DNA of 58,252 bases from an uncultured Clostridia bacterium (GTDB lineage: Bacteria > Bacillota > Clostridia > Oscillospirales > Ruminococcaceae), in contig CANPYR010000009.1 of NCBI GenBank assembly GCA_947588805.1, positions 1 through 58,252 of the forward strand, in the 5' to 3' direction. Within the stretch, counting starts at the first letter, position 1, and each line of letters begins with the position of its first letter. A program made the position numbers and the translations under genes. The notes under the pieces were generated by a model. The model was given only the letters and a program-made list of their open reading frames with translations. It made no database searches and had not been told where the DNA came from. Below are positions 1 to 9,863 of this stretch, in pieces.

Positions 1-153
1 GATGAACACTTGATTGACCTGATGCGCGAAGCCTTCGGCGACAACGACGGTGGCGGCGACATCATCATTCCTGTTTACATCGGTTCAGACCGCATTGATG
101 AACTTGTCGTGACCGCACAAAAACGGAACGATTACAGAAGCGGGGGAAGATAA
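1..153 (+). CDS. Phage tail tape-measure protein, C-terminal end (partial)
   Basis: The reading frame is open from the first base and stops at TAA 151-153, giving 50 residues. The tail contains YIGSDRIDELVV followed by a basic end with RSGGR. That pattern is the usual C-terminus of tape-measure proteins in Firmicutes siphophages, which set tail length and sit inside the tail tube. Nearly all of the protein lies upstream of the window. The next gene starts 2 bases after the stop, so the genes look co-transcribed. The family call rests on the tail motif alone, so it is likely but not certain. Confidence 0.65.
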   Translation, partial: DEHLIDLMREAFGDNDGGGDIIIPVYIGSDRIDELVVTAQKRNDYRSGGR

Positions 154-155
154 TC

Positions 156-575
156 ATGAAAATGAAAATGAAAATCAAAGGTTTACACATCGGGGCGATG
201 AAACTGCACGCCGTTATGCCGGCGGCGGGCAGCAACCTGATTCCGGTCGGGTCTTGGCTTGAGCTGGACGGTATGAAAAAAGAGCGGTTCAGAAAATTCA
301 GCTATGATGAAATCAAGGCTTTTTACAAAGAACTTGCTGCCGTAAAAGTCAGCTGGGCGACGGTTCGCTTCAAGGACGGCAGCGGAATATTTTTCCCTTG
401 CGGCAAGACTTTCGCGCCTGAATACGGCTTGCTTGACGAACAGGGTTGCATCGTCGGAAAGCCGATCGGATATGTCACCGACAAAGGAAAATATTTTGTT
501 CTTACAGATGCAGACGATTACCCGCTGCATCACGGAAAAACGCCATTCGGCATAAACGGAATAGAAAACCGCTGA
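156..575 (+). CDS. Hypothetical phage-module protein
   Basis: A 139-residue protein with the repetitive start MKMKMKIKG, preceded by GGGGGAAG about 7 bases upstream of the ATG. It is a soluble, mixed alpha/beta-looking protein with no membrane segment and two cysteines (CGK, QGC). I do not recognise the family. It lies directly behind the tape-measure end and before two more small same-strand genes, so it probably belongs to the prophage structural or tail region. Function is unknown. Confidence 0.6.
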   Translation: MKMKMKIKGLHIGAMKLHAVMPAAGSNLIPVGSWLELDGMKKERFRKFSYDEIKAFYKELAAVKVSWATVRFKDGSGIFFPCGKTFAPEYGLLDEQGCIVGKPIGYVTDKGKYFVLTDADDYPLHHGKTPFGINGIENR

Positions 576-617
576 ACGGTTTCTATAAATTTTTTACCAA
601 AGAAAGGAAATCAAAAA

Positions 618-908
618 ATGATTACTTACAGAAAACAACTTTTTGCAGAAGGTCATTCGGAAAAATCGCGGGAGGAAAGGCTTGACGAAATCGAAAGGCA
701 AATCAAAGAGCTGCGGAACCCGACCGAAAAGAACGATGACAGCGAATTCAGAGCTGCATTCAAGCAGATTCTCAAAGAATGTGTCAAGGAGACAATGACC
801 GAAGAAAAGGATTCGGCGAAAACGCTGACAAAGGAAGAAATTCTGAAAATCAAAAACCCCGCTGAACGTCAAAAGGCAATCAAGGAAAATATCAAGCTGT
901 TCAAATAA
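618..908 (+). CDS. Hypothetical charged phage-module protein
   Basis: A 96-residue, highly charged, helical protein with GAAAGGA about 8 bases before the ATG. The N-terminal half reads as a coiled coil (repeated E/R/K with ERLDEIERQIKEL). The end, ILKIKNPAERQKAIKENIKL, has the form seen at the tail of many small phage structural or chaperone-like proteins. It sits 42 bases after the previous gene and 15 before the next, so the three look like one transcription unit. The exact role is unknown. Confidence 0.6.
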   Translation: MITYRKQLFAEGHSEKSREERLDEIERQIKELRNPTEKNDDSEFRAAFKQILKECVKETMTEEKDSAKTLTKEEILKIKNPAERQKAIKENIKLFK

Positions 909-923
909 AAAGGGGGAACGCAC

Positions 924-1553
924 ATGGTAAATGAAGTATTTAACAGGCTGAATGAGCAGGTCGAAAAGCTGACTGAACAGGCGAATAAAAAATATTCAAA
1001 GCTGAAGTCAGAGCTTGAAAACGCATACAAAGGACTTGAACAGGCTGAAATGGATTTAGAGCGGTATGCGCGTTCCGGCGACCAGAAGAAATACAGTGAA
1101 GCAGACGTCGCAAGGAAATATCATAACAGCCGCATTGACCTGCTGACCGAAGAAATCAACCGCTTCGACGATGGAAAGTACATCAACCCCGATGAATACC
1201 AAAAGATTCATAAGCAAATCACTGATGAGCAGGGGAAAATTCTTGCAGCTCAAAAGCAGGAAATGATTAAGCGCGCACAGGAACTTGCCGAGCTGGTCAA
1301 AGAAAATTCAAAACTGATTTATGAAGGTGAAGCGGTTGAAATGAAGCTGCGAGCATTGTTTTCAACACCCGATGCTGCCGATCAGTTTAATCATATTTTC
1401 AACACTCTTGCATCAAACAGAACTGCAATAAACATCGCCGACAATCTTCTTTACTCATTTGAGGTGGCAAAAGTCATGGGTGTTCCTGCTTGCCGCAATA
1501 ATATGAGATACAGCAAATTTATAAGCGGTACACCGTTCTTTGATGAAGTTTAG
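924..1553 (+). CDS. Hypothetical coiled-coil protein, end of prophage module
   Basis: A 209-residue protein with AGGGGGA about 8 bases before the ATG. Residues 1 to about 60 and 85 to 125 are rich in E, K, Q and A with heptad-like spacing and should form coiled coils. The last 60 residues look globular. No membrane segment or known catalytic motif is visible. It is the last gene of the phage-like cluster, followed within 20 bases by a strong terminator. A short stretch of its DNA (1147-1174) is nearly repeated at 2178-2205 outside the gene. Confidence 0.6.
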   Translation: MVNEVFNRLNEQVEKLTEQANKKYSKLKSELENAYKGLEQAEMDLERYARSGDQKKYSEADVARKYHNSRIDLLTEEINRFDDGKYINPDEYQKIHKQITDEQGKILAAQKQEMIKRAQELAELVKENSKLIYEGEAVEMKLRALFSTPDAADQFNHIFNTLASNRTAINIADNLLYSFEVAKVMGVPACRNNMRYSKFISGTPFFDEV

Positions 1554-1567
1554 CGTTCTTTCAGCAG

Positions 1568-1601
1568 AAAACACCCGCCTTTATATCAAGCGGGTGTTTT
1601 G
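1568..1601 (+). terminator. Rho-independent terminator after prophage genes
   Basis: AACACCCGC at 1570-1578 pairs with GCGGGTGTT at 1590-1598 across an 11-base loop, followed by a short T tract. It ends the 1-1553 gene cluster. Confidence 0.8.
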
Positions 1602-1737
1602 CTGTTCACGCGCTGACCGCACAAATTTGCGCCGTGTGGCGTTTTGTGCAGTTCGGCGCAGTTTTTCATTTAAGACGGCAGACGCGCCCACAAGTCAATT
1701 TTCGGGGCATGTGGTGAATTGCAAGCTGAAAAAGGCA

Positions 1738-1766
1738 TTGACATCCGCATAAAACCGTGGTAAAAT
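1738..1766 (+). promoter_or_regulatory. Sigma-70/A-type promoter with no gene behind it
   Basis: TTGACA at 1738-1743, a 17-base spacer, then TAAAAT at 1761-1766. No convincing coding region starts downstream before the hairpin at 1943-1975. Confidence 0.6.
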
Positions 1767-1772
1767 CAATAA

Positions 1773-1980
1773 AAAAGAATTCAGTTTGTTCAGACTTGCT
1801 GAAAACTGAATTACTTACACATAATATACAAGTTACACACAAAGCACCCGAAAACCCCTTTATTTTTGCGGGGCGATGTTATCAGCGGATTTCTCGAAGA
1901 GATAAAAAATTTACCCTTTGCGAACAATTTCACAAAATATCAAAATCCCCGAAAACCGCGTATTTTCGGGGATTTGTCAT
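1773..1980 (+). ncRNA. Candidate small non-coding RNA between orphan promoter and terminator
   Basis: About 200 bases run from the predicted start behind the 1738-1766 promoter to the hairpin at 1943-1975. Near its 5' end a stem forms from AATTCAGTTT (about 1779-1788) and AAACTGAATT (about 1803-1812). The open frames here are short, lack Shine-Dalgarno sites and look non-coding. I cannot match it to 6S, tmRNA, RNase P or SRP RNA by eye. The bracket is seen; that it is a functional RNA is inference. Confidence 0.35.
1943..1978 (+). terminator. Strong hairpin, likely terminator of the candidate RNA
   Basis: A perfect 13-bp stem: AAATCCCCGAAAA at 1943-1955 and its complement at 1963-1975, with a 7-base loop. 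The T tract is part of the stem, so it could also work in the other direction. Confidence 0.65.
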
Positions 1981-2160
1981 ATATAATTCAGGATTCAAAG
2001 CTATCTGCGACCCGTGCGCGAACGCAAGCGTAAACACACCGGCTGCTTACAAATTGCTTTAACAAATATGCGTAAGACAGCTAAAGCGTTTCATATCGCC
2101 GTTTTAGGGGGTATGCGCCGGACCTCGGCGGCAGGTCGCAAGAGCATTTCGCAGCCGAAT
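1981..2160. other. Intergenic DNA with no recognised gene
   Basis: I see no gene with a ribosome binding site here. It separates the prophage-like end from the chromosomal metK operon and probably holds the prophage boundary, but I find no clear attachment-site repeat. Confidence 0.4.
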
Positions 2161-2206
2161 AAAAAGTTCAAAGCCGTCCGAAGAATTCAACCGCTTCGAC
2201 GACGGC
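2161..2206 (-). terminator. Terminator of the Nudix-metK-comEA operon
   Basis: Read on the minus strand, GCCGTC (2206-2201) pairs with GACGGC (2178-2173), with an inner CGAAG/CTTCG helix. It is followed by T-rich sequence (TTTGAACTTTTT). It lies about 35 bases past the comEA-like stop. Confidence 0.7.
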
Positions 2207-2238
2207 TGATTTTCTACTGTTTCTTGTCTCTTTCATGC

Positions 2239-2985
2239 CTAACCCAGCTCGACATAATCCTTTATCCTTCTATAAAGCTCGGTAGTCATGAAATCAAGCA
2301 AAAACAGCTCCTCTTTGGTCGAAAAGCTTCCTATTCTCTCACGAAGGGCTACTATCTTTTCCGCTTGCTCGTCCGTGAGACTCAGCGCTTTTGATATCTC
2401 CTCGGCGGTCGCGGCGTTTATATTTATTTTACTCATGACTTGCGGCTGTTCCTCGGTCTCTTCTATGGCTTCGCTTTGGGATTTTCCGGACTTATCAGGC
2501 TTTTTGCTTTTCTCGGATTCTTCGGTCCTTATATCCGTCTGCTCCGGGGCTTCGGCGGTTACTGACGCGGAGGTTTCTTCGGTTGACGGTACTTTGGGCG
2601 CTTCGGTAAAATATTCTTGCTCCGCAGCTTCGGGATCTTCTTCCGAAGAGCTGTAAAAATATTCAAGAATATTATTATATACGCCTTCGCCGATCCCGGA
2701 AATTTCTTTGAGCTGCTCCGCTCTTCTGAAACCGCCTATGGCTTCGCGGAACGCTATTATCTCCTCCGCTCTCGACTCCCCTATCCCCTTTACCTTCATG
2801 AAATCTTCCTTCGCGGCGCCGTTTATTATCGCGACCGGGTACTCGGTATCGCTTTCTTCGGGCGCTGAAATCTCTATCTCCGTCGGTCCTTGGGAATACT
2901 GAAAATACGATAGCGACAGCGTTCCGAGAACCGCAAGTAATATCATCGCCGCTAAAAAGATCTTTTCGGAAGCGCTTAGATTCAT
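2239..2985 (-). CDS. ComEA-like helix-hairpin-helix protein
   Basis: A 248-residue protein. Residues about 8-28 form one membrane anchor, then comes an acidic stretch. The first ComEA-type helix-hairpin-helix pair is at about 52-112 ([20 protein letters not shown], then ISGIGEGV). A long E/S/T/P-rich linker follows, and a second HhH-like region lies at about 187-248 ([15 protein letters not shown]). ComEA binds double-stranded DNA at the cell surface during uptake, but other HhH proteins look alike and no comEC is nearby. Its ATG overlaps the metK stop as ATGA, so it is translationally coupled and shares the SAM-riboswitch transcript. The second HhH domain is unusual for ComEA. Confidence 0.75.
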   Translation of the reverse strand: MNLSASEKIFLAAMILLAVLGTLSLSYFQYSQGPTEIEISAPEESDTEYPVAIINGAAKEDFMKVKGIGESRAEEIIAFREAIGGFRRAEQLKEISGIGEGVYNNILEYFYSSSEEDPEAAEQEYFTEAPKVPSTEETSASVTAEAPEQTDIRTEESEKSKKPDKSGKSQSEAIEETEEQPQVMSKININAATAEEISKALSLTDEQAEKIVALRERIGSFSTKEELFLLDFMTTELYRRIKDYVELG

Positions 2986-4151
2986 TTCAGGGCTTCAAGA
3001 AGCGCTTCGACGCGGTCGGTCTTTTCCCAGGAAACGTTAAGATCCTCTCTTCCCATATGGCCGTAAGCCGAAAGCGGAACATAACGCATATCGCGAAGTC
3101 CGAGATATTCTATTATCGCTGCGGGACGGAAGTCAAACACCCTTTCTACGGCCTTTGCAAGCTCTTCGTCGCTTACTTTGCCGGTCCCGAAGGTATCTAC
3201 CATCAGCGATACCGGCTTCGCTACTCCGATAGCGTATGCGATCTGAAGCTCCGCTCTGTCCGCAAGTCCTGCGGCGACTATATTTTTTGCAGCGTATCTC
3301 GTCGCGTATGCCGCGGAACGGTCAACCTTAGTCGGGTCCTTTCCGGAGAAGCAGCCGCCGCCGTGCCTTGAATACCCGCCGTAGGTATCTACGATAATTT
3401 TTCTTCCGGTAAGACCGCAGTCGCCCTGCGGGCCGCCTATCACAAATCTTCCGGTCGGATTCACGTAGTACGCGGTATCGTTGTCAAGAAACTCTTTCGG
3501 GATAACTTCGCGTATAACCTTTTCGATCATATCTTTTCTTATAGTCTCCTGCGAAACGTCGGGATCGTGCTGAGTCGAGATAACTACGCTGTCGATCCTC
3601 ACAGGCTTTATGCCGTCATATTCCACCGTCACCTGGCTCTTTCCGTCAGGTCTGAGATATGATATCTCTCCCGATTTTCTCAGGTCTGCAAGGCGCTTTG
3701 CAAGCTTATGAGCATATGAAATAGGCATAGGCATAAGCTCCGGAGTCTCGCGGCACGCATAGCCGAACATCATCCCCTGGTCCCCCGCCCCGATATCGTA
3801 TTTTCCCGAGCCGCGGCTTTCAAGAGCTTCGTTCACTCCCATAGCTATATCCAAAGACTGATGGTTTATAGTGGAAAGCACCGCGCAGGTCTCGCAGTCA
3901 AAACCGAATTTCGCCCTGTCGTAGCCTATATCCCTGACCGCTCTTCTGACTATTTCGGGTATATCAAGCACGGCCTTTGAGGTTATCTCGCCGCACACCG
4001 TAACCATCCCCGTGGCGGCAAGAGTCTCGCAGGCTACGCGGGACATTCGGTCCTGACTAAGGCATTCGTCCAGAACGGCTTCCGAAACCCTGTCGCAGAG
4101 CTTGTCCGGATGTCCTTCCGTAACCGATTCCGATGTAAAAAGTCTTTTCAT
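2982..4151 (-). CDS. metK: S-adenosylmethionine synthase MetK
   Basis: 389 residues, the normal length. MetK makes S-adenosylmethionine from methionine and ATP in the cytoplasm. Visible signatures: [12 protein letters not shown] at the N-terminus (catalytic His and Asp), the [12 protein letters not shown] loop near 117, and [18 protein letters not shown] near 270. The motif is GGGCFSGKD rather than the commoner GGGAFSGKD, a harmless variant. It is the middle gene of a three-gene operon behind a SAM-I riboswitch, 15 bases after the Nudix gene. The sequence therefore predicts feedback shut-off by its own product. Confidence 0.97.
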   Translation of the reverse strand: MKRLFTSESVTEGHPDKLCDRVSEAVLDECLSQDRMSRVACETLAATGMVTVCGEITSKAVLDIPEIVRRAVRDIGYDRAKFGFDCETCAVLSTINHQSLDIAMGVNEALESRGSGKYDIGAGDQGMMFGYACRETPELMPMPISYAHKLAKRLADLRKSGEISYLRPDGKSQVTVEYDGIKPVRIDSVVISTQHDPDVSQETIRKDMIEKVIREVIPKEFLDNDTAYYVNPTGRFVIGGPQGDCGLTGRKIIVDTYGGYSRHGGGCFSGKDPTKVDRSAAYATRYAAKNIVAAGLADRAELQIAYAIGVAKPVSLMVDTFGTGKVSDEELAKAVERVFDFRPAAIIEYLGLRDMRYVPLSAYGHMGREDLNVSWEKTDRVEALLEALK

Positions 4152-4166
4152 CTTTCATCCTCCGTA

Positions 4167-4652
4167 TCATTTGATCTCGTCGAGCGCTTCAAATTTAACG
4201 CCGCCGAAGCTTGCCGCTCCGCAGTATATTCTTTCGTCGTAACGTCCCTTTTTAAGATAGTGCATGATTACCGCCCTTGCGCTTTGGGGCATGAATCTTC
4301 TCCAAAGGCCCCTGAATTCGACAAATTCAAGCTTCCCCTCCGGCGAAGTCTCGGGAATGCTTACTCCGGGCGCGGGACTTGCAAAATAATAGTAGTTCTG
4401 CCTTATTTCGCCGCCGGACTGCCTAACGGTGATATACCTAAGCCTGAGTCCGGTTATATCCCATGGCATGAGCCCCGTTTCCTCTCTTAATTCTCTGAGT
4501 ATGCAGGCTTTAGGGTCGTCATGCTCGCCCGCCTCAAAATGCCCGCCTATCCCCCGCCAGGAATCGGGGCCTACTCGCGAACCGACTCGGTATAAAAGAA
4601 GTATTTTATCATCTCTGACAAGATACAGACAGGTCATGCTGCGAAGCTTCAT
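4167..4652 (-). CDS. Nudix hydrolase (MutT-like), first gene of the SAM-riboswitch operon
   Basis: About 161 residues from the ATG at 4652. I chose it over the ATG at 4658 because GGGGGA lies 6 bases upstream of 4652 and touches 4658. The Nudix box spans about 34-59: GHFEAGE, then RELREETGL, with a spacer two residues longer than the canonical seven. The residues that bind the metal (REXXEE) are intact. The substrate cannot be read from the sequence; similar proteins act on 8-oxo-dGTP or other nucleoside diphosphate derivatives. Its place between the SAM-I riboswitch and metK is unusual and suggests a link to SAM, methionine or ATP metabolism, which is inference. Confidence 0.85.
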   Translation of the reverse strand: MKLRSMTCLYLVRDDKILLLYRVGSRVGPDSWRGIGGHFEAGEHDDPKACILRELREETGLMPWDITGLRLRYITVRQSGGEIRQNYYYFASPAPGVSIPETSPEGKLEFVEFRGLWRRFMPQSARAVIMHYLKKGRYDERIYCGAASFGGVKFEALDEIK

Positions 4653-4685
4653 AATCATTCCCCCAAGTATCGCGTTATACGGTCA

Positions 4686-4824
4686 GCAAAAAAGCTCCCC
4701 GATAACGGAGAGCGCAATTTTTGCGTATCTCCTTATCTTTCGGTTAAAACCGCAGGATTTAGCACCTTTTAAAGGTTGCCGGGCTTCGCAGGGCCTGTTC
4801 CCTCCGCCGCTCTTGATAAGGCTG
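4686..4824 (-). promoter_or_regulatory. SAM-I (S-box) riboswitch with terminator
   Basis: The minus strand carries the S-box core: CTTATCAAGAG (4820-4810), GGCGGAGGGA, GGCCC, GAAGCCCGGCAACC, GGTGCTAAATCCTGC and closing AGATAAGGAG near 4737-4728. It is followed by a terminator, GCTCTCCG/CGGGGAGC (4713-4694), and a T tract. The architecture predicts transcription stop when SAM is bound. It controls the Nudix, metK and comEA-like genes. Confidence 0.95.
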
Positions 4825-4910
4825 ATATTATTATATAACGCCGCGCGCTTTTTGTCAATAGCGCAGCCGAAAAAAGATGAGCTTTTTCGGAATTCGGAAT
4901 ACCCGAAACT

Positions 4911-7757
4911 TTAGGCGTTCTTTTTCTTATATCCGTTCAGGGCGAAGCGCAGGTATTCTCCCGTGAAGGAGGATTTATTCTTTGAGACCTGCTCCGGAGT
5001 TCCGGTCGCGACTACCGTTCCTCCCCTTACGCCGCCCTCGGGTCCGAGGTCTATTATATAGTCCGCGGACTTTATCACGTCAAGATTATGCTCGATCACA
5101 AGAACGGTATTACCCGCGTCGGTGAGCTGCTGCAGCATATCTATAAGCTTCGATACGTCGTCGGCGTGAAGTCCGGTGGTGGGCTCGTCAAGAACGTAGA
5201 TCGTTCTTCCGGTGGCGCGCCTTGAAAGCTCCGTCGCAAGCTTCACTCTCTGAGCTTCGCCGCCGGATAAGGTCGTGGACGGCTGGCCGAGCTTGATATA
5301 TCCGAGTCCTACGTCGCGCATAGTCTTTATCTTTCTGTAAATTTTCGGCATATTCTCAAAGAACGCGCAGGCTTCCTCGACCGTCATGTCAAGCACCTCG
5401 GCGATATTCTTCCCCTTATATCTTACTTCCAGAGTCTCGCGGTTGTATCTTTTTCCCTTGCAGACCTCGCAGGGAACGTATACGTCCGGCAGGAAGTGCA
5501 TCTCGATCTTTAAAATCCCGTCTCCGGAACAGGCTTCGCAGCGTCCTCCCCTGGTGTTGAAGCTGAATCTCCCCGCGCTGTAGCCGTGAGTTTTAGCGTC
5601 CTGAGTCATCGCGAAAAGATTTCTTATATCGTCGAACACCCCGGTATAGGTCGCGGGATTTGAACGCGGAGTCCTTCCTATCGGAGACTGATCGATATTT
5701 ATTATCTTGTCAAGATATTCAAGACCTTCTATCCTCTTAAAATCTCCCGAGACCGTATGGGCGCGGTTAAGCTTATTCGCAAGCTCCTTGTAGATGATAT
5801 GGTTCACCAGGCTCGATTTTCCCGAGCCCGATACTCCGGTCACGCAGGTGAAGGTCCCGAGCGGGATCGATACGTCGATATTCCTTAAGTTATTCTCCTT
5901 GGCGCCTATGACCTTGAGATACTGACCGTTTCCCTGTCTTCTTGTCTTGGGGACGGGGATGGATCTCTTGCCGCTGAGATACTGTCCGGTGACGGAGTTC
6001 TCGCACGCCATTATCTCCTCCGGCGTTCCGGCCGCAACTATCTCTCCCCCGTGTATCCCCGCTCCCGGTCCTACGTCGACGATATAGTCTGCGGAAAGCA
6101 TAGTTTCCTCGTCATGCTCTACGACTATCAGGGTATTTCCGAGATCCCTTAGACGCTTAAGCGCTTCGATCAGCTTTGAATTGTCCCTTTGATGAAGCCC
6201 GATAGAAGGCTCGTCAAGAATATACAAAACTCCCATAAGCATGGATCCTATCTGCGTGGCGAGCCTTATTCTCTGGCTCTCGCCGCCCGATAACGTGGAC
6301 GACGAGCGGGAAAGCGTAAGATAATCAAGTCCTACGTTCTTAAGAAAGCTCAGGCGCGAACGGATCTCCTTTAAAATCTGCGAACCGATAAGCTTCTCGC
6401 GCTCGCTCAGCTCGAGCTTCTCTACAAAATCAAGCGCTTCGGATATCGACATTTTTGTAAATTCCGCGATATTCTTCCCTCCTACCGTTACCGCAAGGGA
6501 TTCCTTTTTAAGCCTGTCGCCGTGGCAGGTCTCGCACTTGACCTCAGACATATATTCCTCGATCTTGGCTTTGGTAACGTCGCTGTCCGAGGATTTATAT
6601 CTTCTCTCAAGATTATTTATCACTCCCTCGAACGGAGTTATCCAGTACCCGCCGCCCCATTCCTCGGGACGCTTGAATTTAAGCTTGCGGGTTCCGGTTC
6701 CGTAGAGAAAGATATCTATCTCGTCGCGGTCCATATCCTTTACCGGTTTATCAAGAGAAATCCCGAACTCCTCTGAGATAGCGTTATAATACATCATCGT
6801 AAGAGATCCGGGCTCTATGGTGTTCCAGCCGTCCGCGCGAATCGCTCCCTGCCTTATCGTCAGCTCGTCGTTAGGTATAACCCGCCTTTCATCAACCTTC
6901 AGAAAGACCCCGAGACCTGTACAGTCGGGACATGCTCCGAAGGGATTATTAAAGGAAAACATCCTCGGCGCAAGCTCCTCTACCGAAACGCCGTGATCGG
7001 GGCAGGCATAATTCTGGCTGAACAAAAGCTCCTTGCCGTCTATTACGTCGACTCCGACAAGCCCGCCCGAAAGTCCCGTTACCGTCTCTACGCTGTCCGA
7101 AAGCCGGGAGCGGATCTCGGGCTTTACGACAAGTCTGTCTACGATTATCTCTATATTATGCTTCTGATTTTTATTCATCGCGATCTTTTCCGAGAGATCG
7201 TATATGATCCCGTCCACTCTGACTCTTACATAGCCGGATTTCCTTGCGTTTTCAAGCTCCTTCTGGTATTCTCCCTTTCTTCCCCTTACTATCGGAGCCA
7301 GGAGCTGGATCTTTGTCCCCTGCGGAAGCGAAAGGATCTGATCCACTATCTGATCTACCGACTGGCGCTCGATAGGTCTTCCGCATACCGGGCAGTGAGG
7401 TATGCCGATCCTTGCATACAGTAGTCTCAGGTAGTCGTATATCTCCGTCACCGTTCCCACAGTCGAGCGGGGGTTATTAGAAGTCGTCTTCTGATCTATC
7501 GAGATTGCGGGAGAAAGTCCGTCTATTGAATCCACGTCGGGCTTATCCATCTGTCCGAGGAACATTCTCGCATAGCTTGAAAGGCTTTCGATATATCTTC
7601 TCTGGCCGTCGGCGAAGATCGTATCAAAAGCAAGGCTCGATTTTCCGGATCCCGAGAGACCTGTAAAGACTATAAGCTTATCGCGCGGGATCGTAAGATC
7701 GATATTCTTCAGGTTATGCTCTCTTGCGCCTTTTATTACTATTTCATTGGATGGCAT
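4911..7757 (-). CDS. uvrA: Excinuclease ABC subunit A
   Basis: 948 residues, full length. UvrA is the dimeric DNA-damage sensor that loads UvrB in nucleotide excision repair. Visible features: Walker [10 protein letters not shown] near 34; zinc-binding CXXC pairs around 120 (CPVCG), 255-280, 410 and 740-765; ABC signatures [17 protein letters not shown] and [17 protein letters not shown]; a second Walker [10 protein letters not shown]; and Walker B ILDEP twice. GAAGGA precedes the ATG. It lies 69 bases after uvrB on the same strand and is probably co-transcribed from the promoter upstream of uvrB. Confidence 0.97.
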   Translation of the reverse strand: MPSNEIVIKGAREHNLKNIDLTIPRDKLIVFTGLSGSGKSSLAFDTIFADGQRRYIESLSSYARMFLGQMDKPDVDSIDGLSPAISIDQKTTSNNPRSTVGTVTEIYDYLRLLYARIGIPHCPVCGRPIERQSVDQIVDQILSLPQGTKIQLLAPIVRGRKGEYQKELENARKSGYVRVRVDGIIYDLSEKIAMNKNQKHNIEIIVDRLVVKPEIRSRLSDSVETVTGLSGGLVGVDVIDGKELLFSQNYACPDHGVSVEELAPRMFSFNNPFGACPDCTGLGVFLKVDERRVIPNDELTIRQGAIRADGWNTIEPGSLTMMYYNAISEEFGISLDKPVKDMDRDEIDIFLYGTGTRKLKFKRPEEWGGGYWITPFEGVINNLERRYKSSDSDVTKAKIEEYMSEVKCETCHGDRLKKESLAVTVGGKNIAEFTKMSISEALDFVEKLELSEREKLIGSQILKEIRSRLSFLKNVGLDYLTLSRSSSTLSGGESQRIRLATQIGSMLMGVLYILDEPSIGLHQRDNSKLIEALKRLRDLGNTLIVVEHDEETMLSADYIVDVGPGAGIHGGEIVAAGTPEEIMACENSVTGQYLSGKRSIPVPKTRRQGNGQYLKVIGAKENNLRNIDVSIPLGTFTCVTGVSGSGKSSLVNHIIYKELANKLNRAHTVSGDFKRIEGLEYLDKIINIDQSPIGRTPRSNPATYTGVFDDIRNLFAMTQDAKTHGYSAGRFSFNTRGGRCEACSGDGILKIEMHFLPDVYVPCEVCKGKRYNRETLEVRYKGKNIAEVLDMTVEEACAFFENMPKIYRKIKTMRDVGLGYIKLGQPSTTLSGGEAQRVKLATELSRRATGRTIYVLDEPTTGLHADDVSKLIDMLQQLTDAGNTVLVIEHNLDVIKSADYIIDLGPEGGVRGGTVVATGTPEQVSKNKSSFTGEYLRFALNGYKKKNA

Positions 7758-7826
7758 ATTTGATTCCTTCTTTTCTGTTGGATCTTTATGTGCTTACTTA
7801 AATGATAGGACGCGCGCCGTCTTAGG

Positions 7827-9785
7827 TCAGCTGAGCTTTCGTATCTCGGCTATCTTGTCCCTGTAATACGCGGCCTGCTCGAAGTTAAGCTGCTTCGCCG
7901 CTTCCTTCATGAGCTTCGTCATCTTGTCTATCATCTCAAGCCGCTCCTTCTTTGTGTACTTCTTGAACTCCTTGCTTGAGGATTCCTTCGTCGTTATCTC
8001 TATTACGTCGCGTATTCCCTTTATTATCGTCTTCGGCACTATTCCGTGCTCCTCGTTGTAGCGGCTCTGTATATCCCTGCGGCGCTCGGTCTCGGTTATC
8101 GCTCTCTCCATCGAGCCCGTTACGCTGTCCGCATACATTATTACCTTTCCTCCGGCATTCCTTGCAGCACGCCCTACCGTCTGTATAAGCGAGCTCTCGG
8201 AACGGAGAAATCCTTCCTTGTCCGCGTCAAGTATCGCCACAAGCGATACCTCCGGAAGATCAAGACCTTCCCTCAGCAGGTTTATTCCTACCAGAACGTC
8301 AAATTCCCCGAGTCTGAGATCCCTTATTATCTCCATCCTCTCTATAGTATCTATAGAGTGATGCATATATCTTACCTTTATCCCCATGTTCTGAAGATAC
8401 TGCGTGAGATCCTCAGCCATCTTCACCGTGAGCGTAGTTACAAGAACTCTCTCGGATTTTTCTATTCTCTGATTTATCTCAAGTATCAGATCCTCTATCT
8501 GCCCCTGAGTCGGCTTTACCTCTATAAGCGGGTCCAAAAGGCCCGTGGGACGGATTATCTGCTCGACTATGGCTTCCGAATGCTCGCGCTCGAACGGTCC
8601 CGGAGTAGCCGATACAAATACCGCCTGGTTTACTCTTGAATAAAACTCGTCGAATGTCAGGGGACGGTTGTCAAGCGCCGAGGGAAGCCTGAAGCCGTAC
8701 TCCACCAGCGTTTCCTTTCTCGCCCTGTCGCCCGCGTACATACCTCTCACCTGCGGAAGGGCGACGTGGGATTCGTCTACTATCAGCAAAAAATCATCCG
8801 GGAAGAAGTCTAACAGCGTATACGGCACCGCTCCCGGCTCTCTCCCCGCAAGCACCCTCGAATAGTTCTCTATCCCCGAACAGAAACCTACCTCTTCAAG
8901 CATTTCCATGTCGTATTTTACTCTCTGCTCTATTCTCTGAGCTTCGATAAGCTTGTCCTGAGAGCGGAAATATTCGACTCGCTCCCTCATCTCCGTCTCT
9001 ATGTTCTCAATAGCCGCGTGGAGCTTATCCTTTCCGGTTATATAGTGTGAAGCCGGGAAGATCGGAACGTGCGCTAAAGAGGATATCACCTCTCCGGTCA
9101 CGGTGTTTATCTCGTTAATTCTGTCTATCTCGTCGCCGAAAAATTCCACCCTTATCGCCGTATCGTTTGAACCCGTGGGGAATATCTCTACCACGTCTCC
9201 CCTTACTCTGAAACGGTTTCTCTGAAAATCAACGTCGTTTCTTTCATACTGTATGGCTACAAGCTCGGATAAAAGCTCGTCTCTTGATTTAGTCATCCCC
9301 TGCCTGAGCGATACTATCTGTTCCTTATATTCCTCCGGGTCTCCGAGAGAATATATACAGCTCACCGAAGCCACTATAACTACGTCCCTGCGCTCGGAAA
9401 GCGCCGCCGTAGCGGAATGACGTAGCCTGTCTATCTCGTCGTTTACATCCGAATCCTTTTCGATATATACGTCGGTGGACGGAATATACGCTTCTGGCTG
9501 GTAATAGTCGTAATAAGATACAAAAAATTCCACAGCGCTGTCCGGGAAAAATTCGCGGAATTCGGAGCAGATCTGTGCCGCTAAGGTCTTATTAGGTTCA
9601 AGTATCAGCGTCGGGCGGTTCACCTGAGCTATTACGTTTGCGATAGTAAAGGTCTTTCCGGAACCTGTCACGCCCATCAGAGTCTGAGCGCGGCGGCCCT
9701 CTTTTATACCCTTTACGAGCTCTTTTATTGCTTCCGGCTGATCTCCCGTAGGCTTAAAGGGACTTTTAACTTCAAATTTATCCAT
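7827..9785 (-). CDS. uvrB: Excinuclease ABC subunit B
   Basis: 652 residues, normal length. UvrB is the helicase-like damage verifier that recruits UvrC. It has Walker A GVTGSGKT near 39, the aromatic beta-hairpin [12 protein letters not shown] near 92 that inserts between DNA strands, DESHV (motif II), late helicase motifs QTVGRAARN, and a C-terminal UVR domain ([13 protein letters not shown]) that contacts UvrC. GAGGATG is the ribosome site. It is first in the uvrBA operon behind a strong promoter overlapped by candidate SOS operators. Confidence 0.97.
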   Translation of the reverse strand: MDKFEVKSPFKPTGDQPEAIKELVKGIKEGRRAQTLMGVTGSGKTFTIANVIAQVNRPTLILEPNKTLAAQICSEFREFFPDSAVEFFVSYYDYYQPEAYIPSTDVYIEKDSDVNDEIDRLRHSATAALSERRDVVIVASVSCIYSLGDPEEYKEQIVSLRQGMTKSRDELLSELVAIQYERNDVDFQRNRFRVRGDVVEIFPTGSNDTAIRVEFFGDEIDRINEINTVTGEVISSLAHVPIFPASHYITGKDKLHAAIENIETEMRERVEYFRSQDKLIEAQRIEQRVKYDMEMLEEVGFCSGIENYSRVLAGREPGAVPYTLLDFFPDDFLLIVDESHVALPQVRGMYAGDRARKETLVEYGFRLPSALDNRPLTFDEFYSRVNQAVFVSATPGPFEREHSEAIVEQIIRPTGLLDPLIEVKPTQGQIEDLILEINQRIEKSERVLVTTLTVKMAEDLTQYLQNMGIKVRYMHHSIDTIERMEIIRDLRLGEFDVLVGINLLREGLDLPEVSLVAILDADKEGFLRSESSLIQTVGRAARNAGGKVIMYADSVTGSMERAITETERRRDIQSRYNEEHGIVPKTIIKGIRDVIEITTKESSSKEFKKYTKKERLEMIDKMTKLMKEAAKQLNFEQAAYYRDKIAEIRKLS

Positions 9786-9808
9786 CGTTTCATCCTCGGC
9801 AAAAGACT

Positions 9809-9863
9809 GAACATTTGTTTTTTATTTCTGCCCTATTTTATCACATACAGAAACAAATGTCAA
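9809..9863 (-). promoter_or_regulatory. uvrB promoter with candidate LexA operators
   Basis: Minus strand: TTGACA (9863-9858), 17-base spacer, TAAAAT (9840-9835). A related 12-mer occurs twice. GACATTTGTTTC runs through the -35 and spacer, and GAACATTTGTTT (plus 9809-9820) lies downstream of the -10. GAAC-N4-GTTY resembles the Gram-positive SOS box. The promoter is clear; LexA control is inference. Confidence 0.6.

Noticed and set aside
1757-2394. Open frames of 101 and 126 residues
   Set aside because: They cross a terminator hairpin and the end of the comEA-like gene, lack ribosome sites and show no protein-like pattern.
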